The notes under the pieces: generated by a model
What the model was told of the DNA's origin: nothing
The model's database searches: none
The model's input: only the letters and a program-made list of their open reading frames with translations
Origin: Armatimonadota bacterium
GTDB lineage: Bacteria; Armatimonadota; Fimbriimonadia; Fimbriimonadales; Fimbriimonadaceae
Assembly (NCBI GenBank): GCA_029781035.1
Contig: JAKOXK010000027.1
Coordinates: 1 to 63,900, forward strand
Direction of reading: 5' to 3'
Length of the DNA: 63,900 bases
In this document: positions 24,758 through 34,281 of the stretch, piece after piece
How the letters are laid out: the number at the start of each line of letters is the position of its first letter
Position numbering within the stretch: the first letter of the stretch is position 1
Translations under genes and position numbers: made by a program

Positions 24758-27700
24758 CAGTTCGAAGGGAGTTCGCCCGCACGAGCCTGGGCAGGCGAAC
24801 CTTCCCAGTAGGTGTGGGCAGGGATCGTCTCTCCCTTCATCACGAGGGACAAGTGACCAACGTGCGCGTCGCTCTTGAGTTCGGATTCGCACAGGATCAC
24901 CGAATAGTTACCGACGGTGCACCGGTCACCAATCCGGATGGGGCCGACCTTCATCACTCGGTCTTCAAACAGGTGTGCCTGCAGGGGGGCGTTCGCATTC
25001 ACGGCGACGTCGGCGCCGATGTGGATCAAGTCGGTCTCGGTCCAGTCTGTCGTGTTGATGAAAGCGCGCCTTCCGACTTTGGCTCCGAGCATTCTCATGA
25101 AGGCCGAGAGGTAGGGAGTCCCGACAAGAGTGCCGATGAACATGGGAACGCCAAAGTCGTGGAGCACTGCTGAGTGCGTCTCCGTCTTCCAGACGAACTG
25201 GCTCCAGAGAGGCTGGACTGTCGGCCGGTAGGTGCCGATCAGGATTGCCTTTGAGCCGCGGCAAAGAAGGGCAGCGACCCCGGCTCCCATTAGGTAGAGC
25301 AACGGGGAGCACAGAACCGCAAGTGAGAATGACGTCTCGTTCCAGATCGTGACAAAGCACTCGATCAACATCGAGGCGATGATCAAGAAGCACAAGCTTG
25401 GCAGAAAGCTTCGGATTCCCTCGTGGAGCAGACGCTCCGCGTAGAGCCGTCTACTGGGAAGGTACGTCCGCTTGACGTCGAACGAATCGACGACCTGCCG
25501 GCTTGGCATCTTGAATGGCGGCGAACCAAGCCACGCCTGCTCGTCCGCGTCACCGATCGTTGAGGTGGGAGGGCAGACCGAGAGTACTCCCAGCAGGAAC
25601 TCATCGGGAACGTGACAAGCTTGGGGCACGACCGAGTCGTTTCCCAAGAAGGAGCGGCGACCGACGGTCGTGCGTTCGAGGGTGATCTGGCCGTTCCGAC
25701 GGACGGGCCTACCGATGCTGACTTCGCTTGCCAAGAAGCTCTCCTCGCCCATTTCGACAAGGTCGTAGGGCATCCGTCTTGGCAAGGCGATCTCACACCG
25801 CGGGCCGCACTTCATCCCAAGGGCGATACACCAAGGCCGGGCGAAGAGTGAATCGTAGACGGGCACAATCACACTTGATTGGAGTTCCAAGTGCTTCTCG
25901 GCAAACCACTTGCGCAGCCAAGTCTTGCCGGGGAACGGATAGGTTCCTGGTTTCAGGCGACCCAGCACCGCCCACTTCACGACAACGGTCTGGACGCAAG
26001 CCATCACCAGAAGGCCGATGGCGAACACCGGTTCCCAAAGATAGAGGATCGGGTCTTCGGCCATGTTGTACAGCAAGAAGGTGACCGTTAGGAACGGTAT
26101 CGAGTCCAACACCATCAGGCCCGCGACACAGGCAGCTTGCACCCAAGCATAAAGGGCCAACCGCCCTGATGCAGGGGTCCGGCCAGGATCATATTCCGGT
26201 ATCAGCCGGTCTTTGGCACGCCGCGCCGGGCTACCCTCCCACTCCTCGCCCTCAGGAACGGTCACCCCTGACCCGACGCAGGTCAAGTCACGGAGCGAGA
26301 CGCCATCGTTGAGCACGGCACCCCCGCAGACGCCAGATCGGACGCCAATTGAGCAACCCTTGCCAACAACGACGGGCCGGATGATGAGTTCCCCCTGAGT
26401 AACTTCGGTCGCGTGGATCCAAGACGAGTTCTCGAAGCTGGTGTCATCACCCACCGTCACCATGTCGGGACAATCCACCTCGAGAGACTCGAAGGTCACG
26501 TTCTTGCCAATTCTGGCCCCGAGCATTCGGAGCACGATCCCGGCGAACGGTGTACCTGTCAGGAATGCCACGGGGACAGTGGCCAGCACATGCTGGACGA
26601 ACCACCAGCGAAGAAACGTGGTGCCCCAGAGCGGATACCGGCCTGGCTTGAATCGCCCGCCAACGATCCACTTGACCGCGATGGCCAGAAACAACATCAG
26701 TGGCACAGAGACGGCGTGCAACACGAAGGCCAGAACTAAGGCCTGAAAGTCAGTCAGCCCCTCATTCGAGTAATAGATCGCGGCGATGACGGGCCCAAGC
26801 CAAAAGACACCCTGGAAGCCAAAGAGAAACAGGATCCCGAGTGCTTGGACAACTTTGGCTTTGCGGTATCGGCCCGCATCGACGGATTTGAACTCGATCG
26901 TTTCGACTTGTGGCTTCTCCCGGCTGTCAAGAACGGCGGAAAAGCTGCGAACTGTCGGGTTCTCGTAAATCTCCACGACCGAGAGGTCGTGGTACCCGTG
27001 GTCAGACCTCAGCACGGAGATGAACTTGGATGCGAGCAGGGAATAGCCGCCCAAGTCACGAAAAAAGTCGTCGCTACACGAGATCTCGGTGTCCGGGAAC
27101 AAGCCCCTCCAGATCCCGAGGATCCAGCCTTCCGTCTCCGTTGAAGGCGGCAGTACATCGCGCTCAACCTTGATGGGCGCTCCATGCATCTCCTGGCAGC
27201 TCCTCCGGTCGACCTTGCCGCTTGCGAGAACCGGGATCCGATCCACTTCCTCGAGTACCTGCGGGATCATATAGGCTGGAAGCACTGCGCGAAGGCCGGC
27301 CAAGTAGTCAGCCACCTCCAAGGGCGCATCCTCCCTCAGGACCATCAGGGCGGCGAGGTGGTCTTCACGTCCGGGTTCGCTTCTGGGAACAACCACCACC
27401 GACTGGATGGCCGGGTGAGCACCCATATGGGCCTCGATCTCGGTCAGTTCGATCCGGTGCCCACGAATCTTGACCTGGGCGTCGATACGCCCGAGCCAAA
27501 CGAGGTTCCCGTCCTCGTCGATGCGGACGCGGTCCCCCGTCCGGTACAAGGTCCAGGGTTCGTTGCCTTCCTTCACAAAGGGGTCGGGCATGAACTTGCC
27601 TAGACTCAGGTCATCGCGACCCCAGTAGCCCCTCGAAACGCCAACCCCCGCGATGGCCAGTTCGCCCTCAGATCCCAAGGGAACAGGGTTAAGTTCTTCG

Positions 27701-28725
27701 TCCAATACGGTGCAGGTGTAACCCGGAAGGGGCCTTCCGATCGTGATGGGCTCTCCGGGCCGGCAGACACTGAACGTCGCACCGACAGTCGCCTCAGTCG
27801 GCCCGTACGTGTTCAGGATTTCGCGGTCCGGCTTCCACCACCTCTCCACCATGGTGGGAGGGCAGTACTCGGCTCCGAACAGGATGCGCCGAATACTGGG
27901 AACATCGTCATCGACCATGGAGAGGAGTGTCGGTGCGCAGGACACCACAGTCACTTGGTGTTCATCAAGGAACTCGCGCAGGTCGGGTCCTGAATGGACG
28001 TGCCTGCTTGAGGCCACCACCAGCGTCGCACCAACTAGGAACGTCGGCCAGACCTCCTCGTGATGCCCGTCCGAAGAGGGTGAGAAGCCTTGAAACACCC
28101 GGTCCTCATGCACGAGACGGATGCAGGTTTGCTGGTTGCCGTGCACGAAGTTGGCCAAGCCCGCGTGCGTAATGGGCACGCCTTTCGGACGCCCCGTCGA
28201 GCCTGACGTGAAGATGATATAGGCCAGCGAGAACGGGTCTAGACCGTCGAGAGGAAGCGGTTCGGTGGCATGCTGCGCGGCCTCCTGCCAGAGAGCTGTC
28301 GAAGGTACCGCAGGCACCATAGGTTCTCCCGCTTGGAGCCAATCGGGCTGGTCCGCCACCAGAAGAGATGGCGAAGAGTCCTCGAGGCACCCGATCACAC
28401 GGTCACGGGGTGATTCGGAATCGAGCGGAACGTAGGCTGCGCCGGACTTCAGGATGCCGATCAGGAGCAGGATAGTCTCCGGGCCCCTCGGAAGAACGAA
28501 TGCGACCCTATCGCCCGGTCCGATTCCCCTTGATCTGAGCGCCGAGGCTACTTGGTTCGTCCTTTCCTCAAGTTCGCGGTACGTCAGGGAAAAGCCCTGA
28601 CCGATGACAGCGAGCTTGTGGGGCGTTCCGGCTGCCCAGTGTTGGAGGGGGCTGAAGACGAATCCAGGGAAACCGCCTTCGAGTTCGGGAGACCCCACAA
28701 TTCCGGTGCGGGGTTCGACGGTCAC
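24757..28725 (-). CDS. Pls/PosA-family single-module non-ribosomal peptide synthetase
   Basis: A 1322-residue membrane synthetase. Order: adenylation domain about 20-515, with A3 (FTSGSTGRPKG, 172-182), A5 (NTYGPTE, 305-311), A7 (YRTGD, 394-398), A8 (GRIDAQVKIRGHRIE, 412-426) and Lys504. A carrier domain (about 530-605) has LGGYS with Ser562. Then come three pairs of hydrophobic helices (about 622-690, 855-920 and 1103-1157), each followed by a beta-helix/hexapeptide-type domain (about 725-840, 960-1075 and 1195-1315). The three domains are mutually similar. No condensation or thioesterase domain is seen. This is the layout of epsilon-poly-L-lysine synthetase (Pls). By eye the specificity code is D-G-E-S-L-G-T-V-G-K, close to a lysine code. 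The product is unproven. Confidence 0.88.
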   Translation of the reverse strand: MTVEPRTGIVGSPELEGGFPGFVFSPLQHWAAGTPHKLAVIGQGFSLTYRELEERTNQVASALRSRGIGPGDRVAFVLPRGPETILLLIGILKSGAAYVPLDSESPRDRVIGCLEDSSPSLLVADQPDWLQAGEPMVPAVPSTALWQEAAQHATEPLPLDGLDPFSLAYIIFTSGSTGRPKGVPITHAGLANFVHGNQQTCIRLVHEDRVFQGFSPSSDGHHEEVWPTFLVGATLVVASSRHVHSGPDLREFLDEHQVTVVSCAPTLLSMVDDDVPSIRRILFGAEYCPPTMVERWWKPDREILNTYGPTEATVGATFSVCRPGEPITIGRPLPGYTCTVLDEELNPVPLGSEGELAIAGVGVSRGYWGRDDLSLGKFMPDPFVKEGNEPWTLYRTGDRVRIDEDGNLVWLGRIDAQVKIRGHRIELTEIEAHMGAHPAIQSVVVVPRSEPGREDHLAALMVLREDAPLEVADYLAGLRAVLPAYMIPQVLEEVDRIPVLASGKVDRRSCQEMHGAPIKVERDVLPPSTETEGWILGIWRGLFPDTEISCSDDFFRDLGGYSLLASKFISVLRSDHGYHDLSVVEIYENPTVRSFSAVLDSREKPQVETIEFKSVDAGRYRKAKVVQALGILFLFGFQGVFWLGPVIAAIYYSNEGLTDFQALVLAFVLHAVSVPLMLFLAIAVKWIVGGRFKPGRYPLWGTTFLRWWFVQHVLATVPVAFLTGTPFAGIVLRMLGARIGKNVTFESLEVDCPDMVTVGDDTSFENSSWIHATEVTQGELIIRPVVVGKGCSIGVRSGVCGGAVLNDGVSLRDLTCVGSGVTVPEGEEWEGSPARRAKDRLIPEYDPGRTPASGRLALYAWVQAACVAGLMVLDSIPFLTVTFLLYNMAEDPILYLWEPVFAIGLLVMACVQTVVVKWAVLGRLKPGTYPFPGKTWLRKWFAEKHLELQSSVIVPVYDSLFARPWCIALGMKCGPRCEIALPRRMPYDLVEMGEESFLASEVSIGRPVRRNGQITLERTTVGRRSFLGNDSVVPQACHVPDEFLLGVLSVCPPTSTIGDADEQAWLGSPPFKMPSRQVVDSFDVKRTYLPSRRLYAERLLHEGIRSFLPSLCFLIIASMLIECFVTIWNETSFSLAVLCSPLLYLMGAGVAALLCRGSKAILIGTYRPTVQPLWSQFVWKTETHSAVLHDFGVPMFIGTLVGTPYLSAFMRMLGAKVGRRAFINTTDWTETDLIHIGADVAVNANAPLQAHLFEDRVMKVGPIRIGDRCTVGNYSVILCESELKSDAHVGHLSLVMKGETIPAHTYWEGSPAQARAGELPSN

Positions 28726-28943
28726 ACTTTCTCCACTTGAGACAAATCGTCCATCGGTTTCGGACTCATAAACGTTGGTTTCTCGCGAAGGTGTTCCGTC
28801 TTGAAGCGAAGACGCTGCACGTCATGTCTGGTTCACAGGTCGTGGGTCGTCTACTCTGGATCACCAAACTTCTCTCAGTGGGCAAATTGTCTCACAGCCT
28901 CAAGCTCGGTCTGGGCCGAAGTTGCCAAGAGCCCTAACGGGAA

Positions 28944-29795
28944 GTGGCGCCCGGTTCAAGGGCGGTACGGTCGTGGGCCACGCGAGTAGACTCGGATCCA
29001 GGAGGTGGAGCGATCAGCCTGCCCGCCCTTCTCAACCGACACCGATCTATCAGGAAGTTCAAAGCTGATCCCGTTGACTCGAAGCTCATCGATCGTGTCT
29101 GTGCGGATGCCGTGGCGGGAGCGTCGTCATCAGGCAACCTCAATAGCGTCTCGATCGTGCTGACTCAGGATCCGGAGAGAAAGTCACGGCTCTACGAGCT
29201 GCACATGGAGCAAGAGATGGTGCTCGAAGCACCGCTGGTGGTCACGTTCTGCGCTGATTGGTTCCGGACGCGCGAATGGCTCCGGCTGCGCCAGGCCAGG
29301 GACAATTTCAACAACCTTGTTGGATATCTGGTGGCCTCGTTCGACGCCATGATCCTCGCCCAAAACGTTTGCTTGGGTTTTGAATCGGAAGGGCTCGGCA
29401 TCTGCTACATGGGCACGACTCTGTACTCGATGCTCGACATCGCTGAGTTCCTTGAACTCCCCGACACCTGCCTTCCTGTCACGGCGATTGTGGTCGGCTA
29501 TCCTGACGAGGACCCCACCAAGAGAGACCGCCTGCCGATGGAGGCGCTCGTCCACCATGAGACTTACCACCGCCCTTCCGTCGCTGAGATCGAAGAGACA
29601 TACCGGCAGCGTGAAGTCAAGGGTTGGGAACGGTATATGGCGATTCCCGAGCTCAAGCGAATGAGTGAGGAGCGCGGCATCACTTCGTTGGCCCAGTTCT
29701 ACACGAGCGAGATCAAATACGATCCGGAAAGCTTCCGTGAGTTCTCCTTGCGCATTGAAGACGCACTCGTGACAAAGCACTTCCTTGAACGCTGA
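28944..29795 (+). CDS. Nitroreductase-family FMN oxidoreductase
   Basis: A protein of up to 283 residues from the nitroreductase superfamily (NfsA-like): the RHRSIRKF motif that binds FMN phosphate, SSGNLNSVSIVLTQDP, an AQNVCLGFESEGLGICYMGT block and VVGYPDEDP. The C-terminal half has an extra helical region ending YTSEIKYDPESFREFSL. The 28944 start is a GTG. The N-terminal 23 residues look unconserved, and a perfect AGGAGG (29000-29005) stands 7 nt before an in-frame ATC (29013), so the true start may be ATC29013. It is divergent from the synthetase gene; a shared role is not evident. Confidence 0.82.
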   Translation: MAPGSRAVRSWATRVDSDPGGGAISLPALLNRHRSIRKFKADPVDSKLIDRVCADAVAGASSSGNLNSVSIVLTQDPERKSRLYELHMEQEMVLEAPLVVTFCADWFRTREWLRLRQARDNFNNLVGYLVASFDAMILAQNVCLGFESEGLGICYMGTTLYSMLDIAEFLELPDTCLPVTAIVVGYPDEDPTKRDRLPMEALVHHETYHRPSVAEIEETYRQREVKGWERYMAIPELKRMSEERGITSLAQFYTSEIKYDPESFREFSLRIEDALVTKHFLER

Positions 29796-29848
29796 TCGTC
29801 CGCCCTCGGCAAAGGACTCGAACCACTTCAGGTAGGTTTTGTCCGATC

Positions 29849-32494
29849 ATGTTCGTCCTGGCCATGGCAGGTGTCGCCTTGCTTTCGCCGTTGGCGCCCG
29901 CCCCTGTCTGCGTAGTTCCGCAAAGCGACTCACTTCAATTGAGCCGTGTTCTGGGCAAGACTCGGCCGCTTGTGTTCTGCGAGCCGTACGACCGGCCGAT
30001 CCGTCGGACCGAACCCTTCCAAACGTCCTGGATCGGTCAGGCTGGCAAGCCGCACCTGTCGGTCAGTGCGCGCCCTGGGCAGTTTCTCACGTTCCAAATT
30101 GCCGTTCTGGCGCGTACGGACATCCGGTCAGTGAAAGTCGTGTTCCGGAGTCTCCGAGGAGAATCGCAGGTTCTGCCTGGCACGCTTGCCCGATGCATCA
30201 GCTTGGGCGGTGTTGATAGCCGAGGCAACCGGTTTGTTAAATCACTGAGCGTGGGACGGGGCAGGCTGCAACCCCTTTGGTGCGGTTGGGACATCCCAAA
30301 AACCGCTCGGGGACGATACCGTGGAACGGCGTCACTCGAATTGTCTCCTGGCGTGAGAGAGCCGATCGCCCTAGACGTCATGGTGGAGGGACCCGTCGAT
30401 GAAGACGGTGGTGCCGACCGACCCGAAGCTTTGACGCGCCTTCGCTGGCTTGACTCGACCGTCGGCGAGCAGGGCGGGGTTACCCCACCCTATGTCCCGG
30501 TGACTGTCCGGGGCCGTACCGTCCATGTCCTGGGAAGAGACCTCGAATTGGGCACCAACGGCCTGCCGAGTTCCATTGTCAGCCACTTCTCGTCCGCAAA
30601 CACACGTATCGTTGGGTCGGGCCAGGAGGTCTTGTCCGGCCCGATCCAGTTCCTCGTCTCAGAACGGGGGCGAGTACAGCCGTTGCGGGCTCAGCTGGCC
30701 AGGATTCGCCACCAGTCTGTCGAGGCCACATGGAAGTCGATCGGGCATGCTGGCGCCTTTCAGGCGGAAGTCACGGGAAAACTGGACTACACGGGTTCGG
30801 GGCAGCTGTCCATCAAGCTTCGGGCCACACGCGATTTGGATCTCACCGACGCCAGGCTGGAGATCCCATTCAGGCCCGAGTCTGCTTTGTACTCGATGGG
30901 GCTCAACCGGCAAGGTGGCCTCCGACCACCGAGTCAGAGTTGGAAGTGGGATGTTTCGCGTCATCAAGACTGCTTCTGGATCGGAAGCCTGAACCGCGGC
31001 CTGATGATCCGTCTCAAAGACGAGAACTACCGCCGCCCCTTGCTCAACATCTACTACGCGTTCAGGCCCCTGCTCATGCCCGACTCATGGGGCAACGGGG
31101 GCAAGGGAGGGGTGACCGTGAACGACGTCAGTGGCACGGTTCTCGCAAGGGCCTATTGCGGCCCGAGAGCGGTCAAAAAGGGGCAAGTCCTCAGTTTCCT
31201 CGTCGACTTCTATGTCACGCCGTTTCGGACGATCGACACAGACAAGCAATGGAGAACCCGGATCGTCCATCCGCATCCGAGCCGGAGTCCGGACCCCATT
31301 GAATCAGCACTCCAAGCCGCCAACGCCGATGTCGGCCCCAACATGATCGACGTTCATCAGGCGACCTACTTCGATCCCTACATAAACTATCCCTACAGCC
31401 CTGACTCCTTCGACGCCCTGGTTGGGCTGTCCAAGAGGGCGCACGCGAAACACGTTCGGCTCAGGGTGTATTACACGACTCGAGAGATCACGCAGAACAT
31501 GCCCGAGCTGTTTGCCTTGCACTCTCTCAACGGCGAGGTCGTCTTCCCAGGGCCTGGAAAGGACGCCAAGACGCTGATCAACCCCAATGGCCCCGATCCC
31601 TGGCTCGTCCAGAACCTCGGTTCGGACTTCATCCCAGCCTGGGTCGATCATGTGGGCGGGAAGTACGCGCAAGACGACATCTCTGTGATCACAGCTCCCG
31701 ACTCGCGGTGGAACAACTTCTATCTCGAAGGCCTGCGATGGATGGTCAAGAAGGCTCAGATCGACGGGGTCTACATCGACGACACGGCGCTCGATGCACG
31801 GAGCTTGCGCCGGGCTCGGCGGATCCTCAGCGCACGGGCAGACCCGTTCATTGATCTCCACAGTTGGAACCACTTCAACCAATACGCGGGATACGCCAAC
31901 AACCTCAACCTCTATATGGAGGTGCTGCCTTATCTGGACAGACTCTGGCTCGGTGAGGGGTTCAGCGCAAACGATGCGCCTTGGGATTACTGGCTTGTCG
32001 AAATGTCTGGCCTCCCGTTCGGCCTGATGAGCGAAATGCTTGACAGTCCGAACGTCTACAGAGGTCTTGTTTTCGGTGAGACAGGGCGCCTGGGTTGGTC
32101 AGGAGATCCTAGACCGGAATGGAAGCTCTTTGACCAAGCGGGACTCCTGGGAACAGAGATGATCCCGTTCGCAAGCCACGATTGCCCCGTTCGTACGAGC
32201 GACAGCCGTGTCTTGGCAACGGTATACCGGGGCAAAGGACGTGCGCTCGTCGCAATCGCCAGTTGGGCCGATCAACCGGTTCATGTGAAACTTTCCATCG
32301 ACTGGAGCCAGTTGGCTCTTGCGCCAGAAAGAGCGAGAGCGTTTGCGCCCGAGATATCCGGACTCCAATCCGCGGGCGACTTCGATGTCCGCCAGACCTT
32401 GGAGATCGCGCCGAAGTCCGGGTACGTGTTCGTTGTGAGAGATTCGGGAGAGCAGAAGTCGACGCCTGTCGGCCACCGAGGAACTGCACCATGA
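29849..32494 (+). CDS. Secreted glycoside-hydrolase-like protein (DUF6067/GH123-like)
   Basis: An 881-residue secreted protein (signal FVLAMAGVALLSPLAPA at the N-terminus). Residues 40-480 look like beta-sandwich modules; residues about 480-800 read as a (beta/alpha)-barrel: the VHQATYFDPYINYPYSPDSF block, KHVRLRVYYTTREITQNMP, then WMVKKAQIDGVYIDDTAL, with an acidic DD pair typical of glycosidase strand ends, and DLHSWNHFNQYAGYANNL. A small beta domain closes the protein. The pattern recalls DUF6067/GH123-like proteins, from memory. It overlaps the next gene by 4 bp (ATGA). Substrate unknown. Confidence 0.6.
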   Translation: MFVLAMAGVALLSPLAPAPVCVVPQSDSLQLSRVLGKTRPLVFCEPYDRPIRRTEPFQTSWIGQAGKPHLSVSARPGQFLTFQIAVLARTDIRSVKVVFRSLRGESQVLPGTLARCISLGGVDSRGNRFVKSLSVGRGRLQPLWCGWDIPKTARGRYRGTASLELSPGVREPIALDVMVEGPVDEDGGADRPEALTRLRWLDSTVGEQGGVTPPYVPVTVRGRTVHVLGRDLELGTNGLPSSIVSHFSSANTRIVGSGQEVLSGPIQFLVSERGRVQPLRAQLARIRHQSVEATWKSIGHAGAFQAEVTGKLDYTGSGQLSIKLRATRDLDLTDARLEIPFRPESALYSMGLNRQGGLRPPSQSWKWDVSRHQDCFWIGSLNRGLMIRLKDENYRRPLLNIYYAFRPLLMPDSWGNGGKGGVTVNDVSGTVLARAYCGPRAVKKGQVLSFLVDFYVTPFRTIDTDKQWRTRIVHPHPSRSPDPIESALQAANADVGPNMIDVHQATYFDPYINYPYSPDSFDALVGLSKRAHAKHVRLRVYYTTREITQNMPELFALHSLNGEVVFPGPGKDAKTLINPNGPDPWLVQNLGSDFIPAWVDHVGGKYAQDDISVITAPDSRWNNFYLEGLRWMVKKAQIDGVYIDDTALDARSLRRARRILSARADPFIDLHSWNHFNQYAGYANNLNLYMEVLPYLDRLWLGEGFSANDAPWDYWLVEMSGLPFGLMSEMLDSPNVYRGLVFGETGRLGWSGDPRPEWKLFDQAGLLGTEMIPFASHDCPVRTSDSRVLATVYRGKGRALVAIASWADQPVHVKLSIDWSQLALAPERARAFAPEISGLQSAGDFDVRQTLEIAPKSGYVFVVRDSGEQKSTPVGHRGTAP

Positions 32495-34149
32495 ATTTGG
32501 TTTTGAGGATCGCATTTTGGATTGCATTCTCCGCATACGGAGTCCTGCTTTCGCCTGCCCAGACCCAGCGCCAGCCGCAACGGAGTTCTGACGGCCTGTC
32601 GGGGTACATCAGCATGACCGTTCCGGCCCCTCCAGACGAGTACGGCTACGGGGTCAGCCTCTACTCCAGTGCCTGGCCTCTCCTTGCACAACCCCTCAGA
32701 GGCTTTCAGATCGGTCTCGCATCGATCTGGATCATTCCTGACAACCGGGACTTCAACGAGCCACTTCTGCCCAAGGGAACGGTCGCCAGAGACAACTGGC
32801 CCGAACGCGGGCCAAGCTACCGCGACGTCTTCGAGACGATCGAAGGGGGACTTGGCTTCTGGGCAAGCACCCGGTATGGCTCGGTCACGGCCAAGTTCAG
32901 AATGAATGGGACCGCGAACGGTTACAACCAGGAAGTCTCATCACCGGGTTGGGGTTTCGGCGAGACGCGGCCACTCCCACCTGAGCAGATGGGGATAGCT
33001 CAGCTGAGCAACAGGCTCTTGGTGCCCCCAGATGGACTGACGTTTGACAAGGGCACTTGCGGCGAGCTATTCGGCTACGCTTGGATGGTCCTTCCATTGG
33101 TCAAAGCCAAAGAACAGACTGCCGGCCTTGCTATTCCTACCGGCAACCAATGCTGGACTCTCTTTCTCAACGCGAAGAACTTCAAGGGCCCGGTTGCCTT
33201 CTACACGCCGGCGACGTGGTCGCGCGTGTCCCGGAACTACCCTCCGGCAGTCGGACGGGGACTCGACACGAAGCGTGGGCTCGTTGCCGGGGGCGCCATC
33301 GAAGTCAACACGGTACCGAGGATGCTGAGTGAGGACAAGCATGGAGCCGTTTTCACGAAGATTCCCGAACTTCAGTTCCCGGCCGACAACAAGGGAAGGA
33401 CGGTCCTCATCCACCGACTTACGCACTATTCAAAGGAGGCTGTCTACCGACAGGTCGAAGCGTGGATGAATGGCGGGCCGGCCGCTTCGAGCCGGTTCGA
33501 CGACCACGGAGCACGGGTCGCACAAGTCAAAGCTCAACCGCTTTCACTTCGTCAAGGCCCCGACCACTCACCGATCCGTGGCTTGGATGACTGGCTCGGA
33601 ACAACGACCGTTGGAACCGACACTTTTGCCCTTCAGTGGAAGCCTTCAGCGCTGACCCCATGGACGTCGACATTCCAGAGGGCCCGGTTCCCACAGTACT
33701 TCAAGCAAGAAGGAAAGGAGTTCATGGCTGTTGCTTCTGGGGCCGTGCCGGACGAGTCGGGGCTTCGTCAAGCGTCGTTTGACCCTAGCAACAAGGGCCA
33801 GGTCTACTCCTCTCCCGAACGAGGAGACTCCGTTTGGTGGCGACCTGGGCCGAAGGCTGGGCCGTACACGGCCAAACTCGCGGACGGAAGCGAGGTCACG
33901 TATTACTGGTACCGATTTGTTGACCAACCGGCGTTACAATCCGCGGACCTGAGTGAAGCAGACAAGGATCGATTACAGGCTGTCGTCGAGAATATCCACA
34001 GAGCGTGGACGATCGACAAGGAGTACTTGCCTCCGCCGACGATGGGGACGATCGCCAAGCTCGACCCAGGTTTGATCGTGAAGCCACCTCGGGGGATGGA
34101 GGTGGGATACGTGCCTGTCGTCACGCGCCAAACAGACGCCAAGAGCTAG
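32491..34149 (+). CDS. Secreted protein of unknown function, coupled to glycosidase-like gene
   Basis: A 552-residue secreted protein with a signal (NLVLRIAFWIAFSAYGVLLSPA). I do not recognise a family. It is rich in aromatic and Gly residues with many predicted beta strands, and contains SLYSSAWPLL, RDNWPERGPSYRDVF and a DSVWWRPGPKAGPYTAKLADGS segment. Its ATG at 32491 overlaps the preceding stop by 4 bp, so the two are co-translated and probably act on the same extracellular substrate. A longer frame begins at 32182 but only re-reads the previous gene. Confidence 0.65.
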   Translation: MNLVLRIAFWIAFSAYGVLLSPAQTQRQPQRSSDGLSGYISMTVPAPPDEYGYGVSLYSSAWPLLAQPLRGFQIGLASIWIIPDNRDFNEPLLPKGTVARDNWPERGPSYRDVFETIEGGLGFWASTRYGSVTAKFRMNGTANGYNQEVSSPGWGFGETRPLPPEQMGIAQLSNRLLVPPDGLTFDKGTCGELFGYAWMVLPLVKAKEQTAGLAIPTGNQCWTLFLNAKNFKGPVAFYTPATWSRVSRNYPPAVGRGLDTKRGLVAGGAIEVNTVPRMLSEDKHGAVFTKIPELQFPADNKGRTVLIHRLTHYSKEAVYRQVEAWMNGGPAASSRFDDHGARVAQVKAQPLSLRQGPDHSPIRGLDDWLGTTTVGTDTFALQWKPSALTPWTSTFQRARFPQYFKQEGKEFMAVASGAVPDESGLRQASFDPSNKGQVYSSPERGDSVWWRPGPKAGPYTAKLADGSEVTYYWYRFVDQPALQSADLSEADKDRLQAVVENIHRAWTIDKEYLPPPTMGTIAKLDPGLIVKPPRGMEVGYVPVVTRQTDAKS

Positions 34150-34281
34150 CACGGGTGACAGAGCGGCGTGGGACGAGGATTCGTGGGATTCGGTAAGGCT
34201 CCGATCGCCGACTCCATGCAGTAGCGGTAGCGGCACGGTCTGTTCCGATCGAACAACAAGGCATTCGAACGCTCGTGTCCG

